Shown here in pieces: positions 23,957 through 35,154 of a stretch of 64,000 nt of DNA. The position numbers were made by a program, and so were the translations under genes. Source of the stretch: Zea mays (lineage: Eukaryota; Streptophyta; Magnoliopsida; Poales; Poaceae); assembly GCF_902167145.1 (NCBI RefSeq), contig NC_050098.1:34342501-34406500 (forward strand), read 5' to 3'. The notes beneath the pieces are model-generated. The model made no database searches and had not been told where the DNA came from. It worked only from the letters and a program-made list of their open reading frames with translations. Numbering within the stretch: position 1 is the stretch's first letter; the number at the start of each line of letters is the position of its first letter.

Positions 23957-26950
23957 AGAATCTCGTCCCGAGATTCGGGGCGAAAGACTTTTAAGAGTAG
24001 AGAAGCATGTAACTCCCGTCCATACCAGTGATAGCATAAGGTAGTTCCAGGTGGAGAACATCATATCAAGAGGTTGTCTCCCAAGTGGGTATAGCAGGTA
24101 TATTTTTAAGCCAATTAGAGATGTCAACAACAGAGGCGATGATTGACAAAAGAATACATAAGGTTCCATTTGTGCAATTTGGTTTTTTTATAACATTGTA
24201 CTATCTGAGTCTGTTGAGAAACGGTGGACAAATGGATAGCAATTTCCTAGCACATAAGACGAGTTTGGATGTCGACTAACATCACGGTTAACTCGTGGTT
24301 AGCCAGGGAATCCAAATCCAAGAAAAATGATAGAAATTCTAGAAAACATCAGTGAAGGGATCCATAGATGTTGACTTTGCGATCAAACCACTATGTCCCA
24401 CAATAAGCATGGCTCGAATTGATCACACATGTGGAAAAGCATGCGTGAGGCAATTGAGGCATGACTAGAGCGATCTAAGTGGTTACCAGTCGACTTGACT
24501 TATTATTTTTATGGAGATTTCTAAATTGGTAGTGAATTCGCTAAAGAGCACATTAAGGCGTTATGCTCTTTTGATCCAACAAAGATGATAGATGTTGCTT
24601 GGTCACTTCGACAAACAACATAGATTTATCATTTCACGAAAGAGATCTACGGAAGATAACATATTAGAGTAGTTCCATAATGGATCATGACCAGAGACCT
24701 TGATACCAGCATCCGACGAGTAGCACAACCCTGTGTGCGCATTCACAGGAGGCTCTCAGTTTCGCCGCGGCACCATAAGTCCTTAACCATGACACCATCA
24801 CCGAACTGGCACCAATAATGAATTTCACGTGGAAAAACTAGACATTGTGCCAAGATAACACATTGATATAGTTTCATAATGGATTACAACTACTAACCGC
24901 GATACCAGCGCGTGCCGAGCAGCACAACCATGTGTGCGCACACACAGAAGGCCCCCGGTTTCGTCGCGGCACCGTTAGTTTTAGTCATAACGCCATTACC
25001 AAACATAACCAAAAAGAAATCTCGCGCCACACCAATAGAATGAGCAAGGGTGACAATATACAAATAAATACTCCACCTGTAAGAATGGTTACAAGTAGAG
25101 AGCCAAATAAATCATGGCCTGATAAAATGAACAAGACATGGTCATAACCTAACTTAATGAAAGGAGTACGATGGGAGACTGATACTTCAGCCACAAGCAT
25201 ATTTCTATGCCCATCGTAGAGATTACAAGGTCAAGGATTAGTATCTGATTAGATACGGAAGGAAAACAATCACAAGATTAAGTTGGTATGCCTTCGAAAG
25301 ATATGAGAAAACCAAAGGCATTAAATTCAAGAAAACTATTGGGCATTCCTTTCCTAGGTTAGATTGAGAAAGCAACAATGTAATTCTCATGGAGAGATAA
25401 AGCAAAATAGAAACATCAGCTTGCACCAACCGAACAAGGGTATGGTTTAGGATGAACATATGACCATAAGAGAGCTACAAGTGGATTGTCAAGATTACAG
25501 ACTCGAGATCCTTGTTTTTAAGTTTGAGTGCATCTTAGGTCCAATAAGGGAATTACCTAAACATCTATTTGTATTTGCATGAGTTTGGCCATGGAGTAGG
25601 AATCGATAATTCAAACTCATGCATATTTTGAAGATTTAGAGGGACTTTGAAGAAATGACAAAATTATGAATTAGATCTCATACAATTTCAAATATTGAGA
25701 TGATGAGGACATGACTTGATCTAATTGCTAGAACTCCAATGACCTTGTGAAGAAAATGATCTTCACACAAGACGACACCTAGGATAAGTTGTCAAGAAAT
25801 TAATACACGTTTAGATCAAGTTTACTAAACAAGGACATAGCTTAGCTTTGGGTTTACGCAAACAAGCTATCAACATTCTACCAGCACACAAGCACGAAAA
25901 CAAACCCAAGTTGCACTAGCGGTCAATTGACTAAGAACCACAGGCCTCATAAATACATGTCTAAAGGGCACAACAAACAAAGCTAGAAATTTGCTTATAA
26001 GACAGTCATGCTTCAAACATTTTCCAATTATTTATTATCGGAATAAAGATAAGAAAAGCATATTCGTTTACAACCACCAATTATTAGAATAAAGGTGAGG
26101 GGAGCATTTTTGTGCGCAAACAACAGACACAATGCAACAATCATGATGCATGCTCGTCCTATTCGGCCTCACCAGTTTTGCCAACATAACGTGGGAATAG
26201 CGTTCTATATCGGTGGCATACCTACGTCTCTCTCGGTATATTGCTAGTCGTCAGCTACATACGAGTTTGAAGTTAGTGTACCTGCAGAAAATTCCATCAC
26301 AGCCCATTTCCCAATGATGCAATTCACACATAACAGTTTATCACAGTTTATACTCCATATATTTCTATATGGAGGCCGGCTCCTCATTAAGCGTCGAGCC
26401 ACGCATAGGCGCCGCTGCCACACTTTAACCATATGACAGCTCATTATGGTAACTCACCTTCTTACCTGAGCGTAGGTGCGTCGTTGCAAATACATTACAC
26501 TTCTCGGTATTCCCATGTTTGTATGCCCATACACATCCATGGGGTACCAAATCCCGAAAAAGTAAATACTCCACATCGCAGCCTTCATATATACATATGT
26601 AAAACACGTATATAATCAAGCGCTTTTTATACTCTCCCGTAGACCAACGTTTGTTCGGTTCTGCTCTCACATCTCACCTTACCTTGGGCGTCGATCCATT
26701 CAAGACTGAATGGCCTCAAAAATAACATTACACATGTATGCATTACCCTTCCCAGATTGTGGGTTAGTATTCTGAAATAAGCCACCTAGTAGTCCTTAAT
26801 TTAGGGCTTAACAGAGGATGTCTCTAGCATTATAGTTTTTCAAATCTGTTTTTTTTTTCAAAACCAAACAATGTGTTTAGTTGAAAATAGGTTTTCGAAA
26901 CAAAAACTTTGTTTAGAAAATACGTATGTGACCGTATTATACTTAATTCA
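23957..26950 (-). mobile_element. LARD1 internal region, no coding capacity seen
   Basis: Nearly 3 kb of AT-rich sequence. Frames reach about 80 codons at most and none shows a gag, protease, RT or integrase motif. Two similar ~100-bp segments (near 24690-24780 and 24870-24970, each with gataccagc, gtgtgcgca and cgtcgcggcaccgt-like text) suggest an old internal duplication. Confidence 0.7.
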
Positions 26951-26962
26951 GCTCCGATACCA
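26951..26962 (-). promoter_or_regulatory. LARD1 primer-binding site (tRNA-iMet type)
   Basis: On minus this reads TGGTATCGGAGC, one mismatch from the usual plant initiator-Met site TGGTATCAGAGC. Two bases separate it from the end of the 5' LTR at 26965. It fixes the element's orientation. Confidence 0.85.
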
Positions 26963-26964
26963 GC

Positions 26965-29900
26965 TGTCGCAGAACCTCCCAAGTTATCGGGCCCACATGC
27001 ACCTGTCCTTGTCTCAAAGACCTCAGACGGCTATGCATGTGCACCAAACAACTTAACAGGATCTGTCCGAGTGCCCCGAGGACCCCGGATAAACGACTTA
27101 CCGCCAAGATCGCAAGATTAAGTAAACACAAATCACACACCAACATTTGCAGCGGAAATAAATTCTTTATTGCAAAATGATTACATGTTACAATAAGTTT
27201 ACATTATACAATTATCGGAGTGATTACAAAAGAAAATGATTAAAAAGAATTACAATTTAAAATATATAAAATATTTATAAGTTTTAAAATACATGCTAGC
27301 TTAAGTGACAATACTCAATAGAGAAACTAAAGACGGGATATACTTATAGAAGAAGGTCGAGCCCACCGGCACTTAGCACCATCCACAACAGAACAAAATT
27401 ACAACCTGAAAAACAACAGGGAATAAAACCCTGAGTACGCAATTACTCAGCAAGACTTACCCGACTAAAGAAAAGACTCTCAAGGATATGCTAGTTTGAT
27501 GGGAATCAAGGTAAGGCTTACCAAATTTCAAAGACTCAGTTTTGCAGAAAAGCTTACTAGTAGTGGATCCTTAAGCCAAACTTTTACTTCACAAGTTAAG
27601 TACTTCTCCTGAATCTAGATTCGCTTGATCTAGAGCATTCACTTGTCCTATACTAGCTTCATTTTAGTATCTTTAGTTTCACTTGTTATCTACGATGCAG
27701 GGCAGTGATCCAGTCTTCATATCCGAGAAGTAACGGCGATCCGAATCGATTAATACTCAGCTGAGGATCTCCAACCACACGACATATGTAGCACTTAACC
27801 CTTGCATATGTCAACTCGCCCACGGGTTTCTCAAGACCAGAACGGGTCCCCGCAAACCGAGAGCTCAGTACCCCACCATCCAGCCTCTTGCTAGGGAGAT
27901 ACACGATACTCTCGCCATCTCTCCACTCCCATTGCGGGCCGGCCTTTCTGGTATTGGTCCAACCGAGGCTAAGCTTACCCATGACGAGGCATGTGGCCAG
28001 TTAAAGGGTCCTAGATCAGCAAGCCTACTTTCGGTACGGTCCTTAATCGACACAGACGGGCGACCTTTCCTGCTCAACGTCTGGTCTCATCTTATTATTT
28101 AACACCCAAATCATGTACCTGACAGAGGTACCATACTTGAATGATGAATTCATCACTGCAGATGATGCGCTCACCATTACAAGTCCTTTTTCATAAAACA
28201 AACCCATACCCAGTGTCACACATCATTCTTTTAAAAAGAAACAAGTTTTAATTCTCTAGGCAGGGCTAAGCCTCATTAGTTCTTTTTGTAAAACAGGTAT
28301 CAAGGAAGATAATCAAATTCCAAGGAATGGCAATGCATCAACTGTTTCATCACTCAACTCTTATCACCTAATGCAACATATAAGTGATAAAAGTTTTAAA
28401 AACAACAAGGAGGTGGCAAATGCACCGGGGCTTGCCTGGGATAAACACTACGTTAGTGTTGTTAATTGACGACCACTTGGTGAGCATCTTCCATTCTGGT
28501 GTTGGCTTGATGCATCCACAAGATTAATCCACCAATATCATCTTATGGTTCGCTCTGATCCATGTCCTTCAGCTCGCATAATCATCTAGCGTACCTATTG
28601 GAAATGCATAATGCATATAAGCATGGACATGAATAGCATGAGATAGATATTCTATACTAAAAAAATTATCACAACTCCTATGAGCACACTAGATGTGAAG
28701 ATATTACTATGTACCACAAGCGCATCTTTTACACTTAAATAGGCCTAACGCAAGTATCAAGCACTCATAACACACTTATAAACACAAGACAATCGAATCA
28801 ACTCAATAATACTAGATATAAATGTCTACTAACCTTCTTCGCATTATTGAGTTCATTATAACCACACAAGGTCTAATTAGCTACTAGTTCCAATACATTC
28901 ATCAAAGTATTAATTCCCAAACTAATAGGTTTAGAGCACACATTAAGAAAGAAAAACTCAACCATGTGCAACAAGACATTTGGATAAACATTTCAAATGT
29001 CATAAGTCTTCATCACTCAAGAATCAAAAATTGATTACTCCTACTTAGCCAAACAGGAATCAAACCAAATACCCCATTGCAGATTTTCTGGACAACATTC
29101 AGCAGTCAACGGTTTTGCTCGTAACTCACAAGATATTCATCCAAAAATAGTGAACTAAGACTTTCTGGAAAGCTTATAAAGTCCTCTATAACTCTTATAT
29201 TATCATCACAACATGATTCGACAGTTTGAATGGTCAAACAGTGCTAAAGTTTAATTCTGTCCAGATTTAGACAGAATTCGGCTCTTCACTTCAAAAATCC
29301 ATAACTGGAGTTTCAGAAATCCAAATCAGGTGATCCTAGACTTTTTAGAAAGCAAATAGAATTGTCTATAATTCATTTATAATCATCTCAAAGTGATCCA
29401 ATGTGTATCAAAGTCAGTTAATACAAACAAACATTGATGTCCAGATTTGGACAGATTCAGAGATACTAACTCAAACAGCTGTAACTTAATTTATAGATCA
29501 CCAAAAAGGGTGATCCAAAATCTGTTGGAAACCTTAAGAAAAGTACTACAATTCTTCTATAATTACTAAGGTCTGATTCTAAGTTTAATTTAGTCAAACA
29601 AAGCAATTTTCGAAATCAGTACAGAATCTAGACAGATTCTGAAACTGAAATTGGGAAAATCATAACTCTTAAACTACTAAACCTATGGTCATGAAAATTT
29701 AACACAAGAGAGATGGGGAGGTTACCTACTACTTTTATATAGAACATCTTTACAGAAAACGTAGTTTGCTTCACCGGATTAGTTGCGCAATCAAAACTAT
29801 ACACACAGGTAATTTCTGATTGTGAACACAAGAACAATTAACTCAATCATACGACGCGACTCCATTATAATTATGGATAGAATCATAACAATACATACAA

Positions 29901-32017
29901 CACGGTATTTTGACAACAACCACTGATTTACCACTATTCCTCGCACACTTGTATATTTTAAATCCTAATCTAACATCAAACAATACCTATGCTCAACTAT
30001 CCTAAGGAAAATATAAAGGAAAATCCTTCCCTAACATCGCCATGTAACATCGCATATAATACATCTAATCACTTTATGCATAGTACCAAAAATAAGAGCG
30101 AGAAACTGACTCACCTCCAAAAGCTCATATGAACCGAAACTTCACAATAACCGCAACAAGCGTTGATTCATCTAATTCATCAAACACCTGGTGGTCGACG
30201 TGCTATAGCTTTCTTTTCCAACCAAACCTTAGAACCTTTCTCTCTGTCACACTCGCACACAAATACACATAACCTCGTATCAACATAACATCAACAAAAA
30301 TCTGCTCGCATTAGAAGAATTAGTGAAATACAAGAGGGTTAGGAATCACCATGACTAAACACGGCGATGACGTTGGGGCTGCGGACGGTGGGGAGGAGCA
30401 GGGGGTATGGCCGGTGAGGTTGGTGTGATGCATCCCATGGTTGACCTCCATGCCAAGACGAGCGTGGGGAGGAGGCGCTGGGAGCATGCCGTTAGGAGAG
30501 GGTGGCGTCTCTGGCACCATGGGGTAAGGGCGCTGATCATCAGAGAGGTGGAGAGAAGATGGGGAAGGGTTGGGCGAGCTCGGCAAGACCGCGGGCTTGG
30601 GGGCGACGGTAGCCATGGAGGGAGGGATCCGAGGGGAGCCGCCATGGGGAGAGGAGGAGATGGGGCGAGCTGTAGGTGGAGGAGAGCGCCTGGTGAAGGA
30701 GATAGTGGCCGACACAGGAGGGGATCTCGGCTAGGGTTTGGGATAGCCATGGGAGGAACTCGGCGCGTGGAGATGTCGTCCTGGTGGCCGACGAGCAGGG
30801 AGTCGAGCGCTGCTACTCAAGCGAGCGTGGGGAGAATTTTCTGGTGGCTGGATCGCACATGTTGAAGGGAATACAGTAGTGAAGCAAATGAAAACTGAGA
30901 TACGTATGTGAATTGATTGGATTGGAGAGAGGAGTACGTGGAAGAATTCTAGAGATTTCTGGGCACACCTAGGATAAGGCAAAGATGTTGAGGGCGGTAG
31001 AAGATAATTGAGAAAAGATTTTTCCTATTTTCCTTCTCATTTTTTACACAAAAGACTACACAGATAATTTAGTTCTCAGATTAAATCTACGCGAGATGTA
31101 AACCGGACGAAACAAAAGATACCAGTCAAACTAGTACAGACTGCACTTGATTTAATTTAGAGCAGATAATTTACTAGAGAATCAAATCTCAATTATAAAT
31201 CCTCGGACTCAATTTCTCGGTGGATGAGCGAGGACTGAATTATTTTGCACCAAAACTTTAGTCGTCGAGATACGCTTAATTTATCAGGGACAAGATGATA
31301 TTGTTCCATTGATTTATCTGAGATCAAATAAATTCGCCTGCAACCAAATACTTAGATTTATCTACCATAAATAGCGTGCAGGATGAAACCAATCTCGGTT
31401 ATTAACTTTGCATGTGTTTTCCTCGAATAGTACGCGCAGTCTAGATTTATGAAATCATTCGATTCCCAATTGTACACTCGCTAGCACGTCGGACATGCGG
31501 CAGCGGAGTGACAGAAGGCGCGGCACGTAGTGAAGAGTTGAATCGGTGGCCGATTCGGATAAACGAAAGGGATAGCGGTAGGGAGATAAGGTGCACACGG
31601 GGACCTCCGTGGAGACGATACGTGTCTTTCACGTAAGTGAGAAGCTGTGCGTTGTCACACACATGGTTGCGCCTGCCACACGCGTCACAATGTCAGGCTA
31701 CAGAGAGACGTGCAACGCAAGCGTGAAAGAATTTCAAATGAAGTTTAAGAAGCTACATTTGATTTCAAAAATTATAGTTTAGGCAAGACGTCGATGGCTC
31801 AACCTAAACGATACTGGATTCGATGTTCCGAAGATTACCAAAGGCTGAATTTTAAAAGAAATAGATTTGGAAAAATTTAGACAGACGGAGGCAGACACGA
31901 TATCAAAATCGTGATAAACGAGGTTGATTAAAAATTAGTGACCTTTACATTCACAGTTATCACGTGTTAACGTCCGCACTAGTGGTCGAGCAGACGATAA
32001 ACACCTGGGGTGTTACA
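26965..32017 (-). mobile_element. LARD1 5' LTR (right copy)
   Basis: A full 5053-bp LTR, uninterrupted. A GC-rich part at about 30310-30870 gives Pro/Ser-rich frames on minus that are not conserved between the two LTRs at the amino-acid level, so I do not call a gene. The variable piece near 27475-27495 is the clearest length difference from the other LTR. Confidence 0.92.
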
Positions 32018-32362
32018 GTAAGGGCCCCCCGACGCCACGCGTTCAGCGAAGTCAGCCGCTTACAAGACACACATAAGACCACAATCCCAACGAAACTGGT
32101 AAAAGCCGAAGTCTAGCTCAACTTATCTGACTTAATGCCTCCTTCAGCCGGCGGGACACAGCGCCCGCCTCATCCTTGATGGCAGTGAGTGCCGGAATCT
32201 CACCACCGACGCTGACAGCGCTACCCCTCGCCCTAGGCACCACGACAGCCGCCGCGGTTGCCACCGCAGGTGGAACAACAACAAGTTGCCCTTCGCCCGA
32301 CCCTACAACGCATCAACAGTCAAAAAAAGAAGAAGAAGAAAAACCTCGGGCTAACGACTTAC

Positions 32363-34124
32363 CAACGAGATAATCTTCCACGCTAATCTCGGTGGCGAAG
32401 TCGGCAACGCGCGTGCCCGGCGGAGGCAATTCTCGGGCCTTCGCAGCTCCGGCCGGGGCAGGCTTGGTTCCGCCAGCGCTGGCCGCCTTCACGGCCTCCG
32501 GCACCCTGCTGGACCTAGGGGCGGCAGACTTCGCCGCCAGCGTCGGCTGGCTGCCGCCGGGGGCAGCAGCCTTCGCAGTCCCCCGTGACCTCTTCGGCCT
32601 AGCCTCAGGCAGCCTGACGACCGCCTGGCGCTTCCCAGCTCCCTGACGATCCTTGTCCATCACTGCCGACACAACAACAGCAATATTTCGTCCATAAGGA
32701 AACACTCTCCAGTCACGAACCATGCGAGATGTAAAAAAGTCTTCGCTGGTCGCGCGGGGGATAGGAACATTCTTAGGCCACCAACCCCCGGTAACCTTCA
32801 GCATCCGCGCCAAAGACTCCCGGAGCTCGGGCGAAGACATCATCCCCCCGGGGGCCGCGCATGTCCTCATCAATTCCCTAGCAAAACCATTGGAAACCCC
32901 CAGTCCTCCCGTAGCAATACCTAGCTTCCTCTTTTTAGAGGATGGGGCGGCCGCCGGCGCGGGGTCGTCTCTAGTCTCTGCCGCCGGCTTCTTCCCGCGA
33001 CGATCCACATCGTCTTGCCCGGGATAACCGCCATACGGCAGACAGTTCAACTCGAAGACCCTGTTCAAGCGGTCGTTGGACCCGCGTATATCCCAGCTAC
33101 GCTGGCCCTCTGTCTTCGGCACGTACCGACCAACAATCCGCACCGCCCCATCCTCCGCCTCACGCACAAAGGCGGCCGGATCGCGGCTATGCAGATCCAG
33201 TGCGAAGGCGGGACTTCGCACCAGCATCCCACCATGGGAAGGCATCTGGCGAGGGCATACTTCACCCAACGCCCAGCCATGCGCCAAAAGCCACACCCCA
33301 TACGCCACAAACTCCTCAACCAAATCGCGCCCGCTGCTCAGGCCGGCCGCGCACCGAAGGGCCCCTTCGTCTGCATCCTCCTCCGCCACTTCAAACTGCG
33401 GGTATGCTGAGTAATAATGCGAGCACATCTCGGCCACGGGGAGCCCCGGATGGTCCTCGACCGTGCCCTCCGCAACGTAGAACCAAAACTCATACCAGTT
33501 GCCCCATTTATTGCGGGCGCAAGGAACCAACTCAAAGACCTCCATCGAAGTCTTGCCGGTCTTCGGCGTAAATGTACAGGACCCAAACTGAGCAACCTTA
33601 TTTCCGATCATCCTTTTCTGCCAGTGCAGACAATAGTACTTCGTGAAGACTTCGACCGATGGCTGTCCGCCGTACGAAGTCGTCGCCCAGACATATTTCG
33701 ACAGGGCCACCACGGCATTCGGAGTCAGCTGGTGGATCTGGACGTTGAATCTGCGCAGGACTTCTCCCACGAATCGGTGCGCAGGTAGGCGAAGACTAGC
33801 GGCAAAGAACGCCTCGAAGACAACCAACTCGCCTTCTGGCTCGGGGACCTCCTCCGTCCCTGGGACACGAGCGACTCCGCCGCCAAAGTAACCAAGCTGC
33901 TGCATATCTTGCACGCGGACCGAGGACATCCGTGACACACCGAAATCCACCGTGTCATTGGCGCGCAACTCCTCCGCCGCCACAGTGCTCAGCGTCTCCT
34001 CAGACGACGCGTCGGCCGGCGGCGTAGCGGCAACAGAAGAAGAAGAGGTCGGCATCGCTACGTACCGTCGGCGGCGGCAGGCGGTCTGCTTCACACGGTC
34101 CAGATCTCCGGCGAACAAGAGCAA
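32363..34124 (-). CDS. Antisense gene exon 1, PF04195-like domain
   Basis: An uninterrupted 587-codon exon. The N-terminus is Ser/Ala/Thr-rich. Residues about 85-330 form the conserved part, with Y-Y-C-L-H-W-Q and K-W-G-N-W-Y-E-F-W-F-Y-V motifs, which I associate with plant 'gypsy-type transposon' proteins. An Ala/Pro/Lys-rich tail follows (A-P-S-S-K-K-R-K-L, a possible nuclear signal, near residue 395). The exon ends E-D-Y-L-V followed by the donor GTAAGT (complement of 32357-32362). Codon use is strongly GC-rich, like the gag-pol genes of the same element. The cellular role is unknown. Confidence 0.75.
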
Positions 34125-34216
34125 GGAGGGCAGACGAGCAGCAAGAGGTTTGAGAAGGCGGTTAGGGTTTTCGCGGAGCGCGGAAAGATAAAGTTCAAAA
34201 CGCGCCGCCCCCGTCC

Positions 34217-34225
34217 CCTTTTATA
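34217..34225 (-). promoter_or_regulatory. TATA box of the antisense gene
   Basis: On minus TATAAAAGG lies 93 bases upstream of the first ATG of the antisense gene, so a start site near 34190 would give a 5' leader of about 65 bases. It is separate from the LTR promoter and points the opposite way. Confidence 0.65.
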
Positions 34226-34380
34226 CACAGGGCGCGGCGCTTCGGGAAACCCGCAATCCAACAGTACGACGTCAATCAACGGTCATGTCAAAAACCCCCG
34301 CGGAACCACTTCGAGCGAGGGCAGCGTCTCCGCCATCTAGCGACGTCTTCGGCACCAGGTGACTTAGTCAAACTGGTCCC

Positions 34381-34392
34381 TCGGAGGGCAAA
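34381..34392 (+). promoter_or_regulatory. Polypurine tract of the Tat gypsy element
   Basis: tcggagggcaaa directly abuts the 3' LTR start TGTTGGGG at 34393, the place where plus-strand DNA synthesis is primed. Confidence 0.7.
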
Positions 34393-34869
34393 TGTTGGGG
34401 CGAAGGCGAAGACGCCACCCTTCGCTCGAGGCCTTCGCCGTACTCGCTGCACCAACGGTGACAAGACAACGGGTAGACTTACCCTTTGTCTCATACGCCG
34501 CCGGACGAAGACCTGTGACGAGGTCGTCTCATCTTGCGACCTCGTCCAGAATGGAGGCCTGCGTGTGATCCGGCCCATTGTAACAGGCCCTGCGTGGCCG
34601 TTGCGCGTTACGGGCCTAATTTGTAAAGGCCCCCCTGTAATTACGGTCTGTAACCCCGCTTTATGGGAATATTCCGGGGATAACCTAGGTGTCTGAGGGC
34701 ACATGCATCCTTAACACGGGACGCTGGGCACCCGGATACCTATAAATACCCCCGCACAGTGCCCTTGAGAGGCTAGATGAACAGAGTTATTGCCATGTCG
34801 TGCGAAAACCCTGTTTACGTTGCTACACCCCCCGTTGGATCAACTTGCACCAGTGAGCAAGTTCCAACA
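34393..34869 (+). mobile_element. Tat gypsy 3' LTR
   Basis: TGTTGGGGCGAAGGCG to GCAAGTTCCAACA, 477 bp, collinear with the LTR at 6413. It is followed by ttccc, identical to the five bases before the 5' LTR, which proves the two LTRs bound one insertion. Confidence 0.95.
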
Positions 34870-34874
34870 TTCCC

Positions 34875-35154
34875 CAAGCTGATTTGTTCCACTTGGGGAA
34901 CGAGTGAATCCCTCTCATGTCACTTCAAACCCTACGGATAATTTCCTCCGACCTTCAATCCCTTCCTGTCACTCTTGCTGTTCGGTTAGACAGGGATCAT
35001 AACCATGCATTATGTACACTTGTGCTCAGGTTCTTATATATTACTGTATAATATATATGACACACGCCATCGTTCATCCAAATCACACAAATACATATGT
35101 GCATACATGATTTTAGCTTAATGACAACTATGCTTGATTTGTACAAAACCTAAC
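34875..35154. other. Short stretch between Tat element and LARD2, no gene
   Basis: 280 bp without a recognisable frame. The string gatcataaccatgca (near 34996) also occurs just left of the Tat element (near 6366), so a local duplication pre-dates the insertion. By position this would be germin-like intron or deleted-exon territory. Confidence 0.4.

Larger units (their letters stand above)
15143..32017 (-). mobile_element. LARD1: non-coding retrotransposon with 5-kb LTRs
   Basis: Two direct copies of about 5.05 kb (15143-23940, interrupted by a hAT; 26965-32017) flank a 3.0-kb internal region (23941-26964). The perfect target duplication gtaag lies at 15138-15142 and 32018-32022. The element is on minus: a tRNA-iMet-type primer site abuts the right LTR and a polypurine tract abuts the left. 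In element sense the LTRs start TGTAACACCCCAGG and end GGTTCTGCGACA. No gag or pol frame exists inside. Long LTRs with a short non-coding core fit the LARD class (for example barley Sukkula). The two LTRs differ by about 1% in the parts I compared. Mobility must have been supplied in trans. Confidence 0.9.
13560..34124 (-). pseudogene. Antisense gene of the Tat gypsy element, split by LARD1 (5 inferred exons)
   Basis: On minus I can join five exons with GT-AG borders and conserved frame: 34124-32363; 32302 to about 32120; about 32060-32018 plus 15142-14437 (one exon split by LARD1, TSD gtaag); 14353-14097; 14030-13560. Together they make about 1.1 thousand codons. Exon 1 resembles the 'putative gypsy-type transposon' domain (PF04195, from memory). 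Exon 3 is a long Ala/Glu/Arg coiled coil; the later exons are acidic and Ser/Ala-rich. A TATAAAAGG box lies about 93 bp upstream of the first ATG; an alternative start, M-P-T-S-S-S-S, lies 23 codons in. Breaks: the LARD1 insertion and an in-frame TGA at 13895-13893 in exon 5. Antisense ORFs of this type are known in Grande (gene 23); their function is unknown. Confidence 0.75.
6413..34869 (+). mobile_element. Tat-lineage Ty3/gypsy retrotransposon (Grande-like), host of nested insertions
   Basis: LTRs of 480 bp (6413-6892) and 477 bp (34393-34869) bound the element, flanked by a perfect 5-bp target duplication ttccc (6408-6412 and 34870-34874). Without the nested LARD1 it is about 11.6 kb. Order: gag, protease, RT, RNase H, a second archaeal-type RNase H, integrase, a long 3' region with an 80-bp tandem array, an antisense gene, then the 3' LTR. 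The second RNase H and the antisense ORF in the long 3' region are hallmarks of the Tat lineage. The resemblance to maize Grande, which carries an antisense 'gene 23', is from memory and not proven. By eye the LTRs differ by about 19 substitutions in 477 bp, roughly 4%. pol carries stops and frameshifts, so the copy is dead. Confidence 0.9.
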
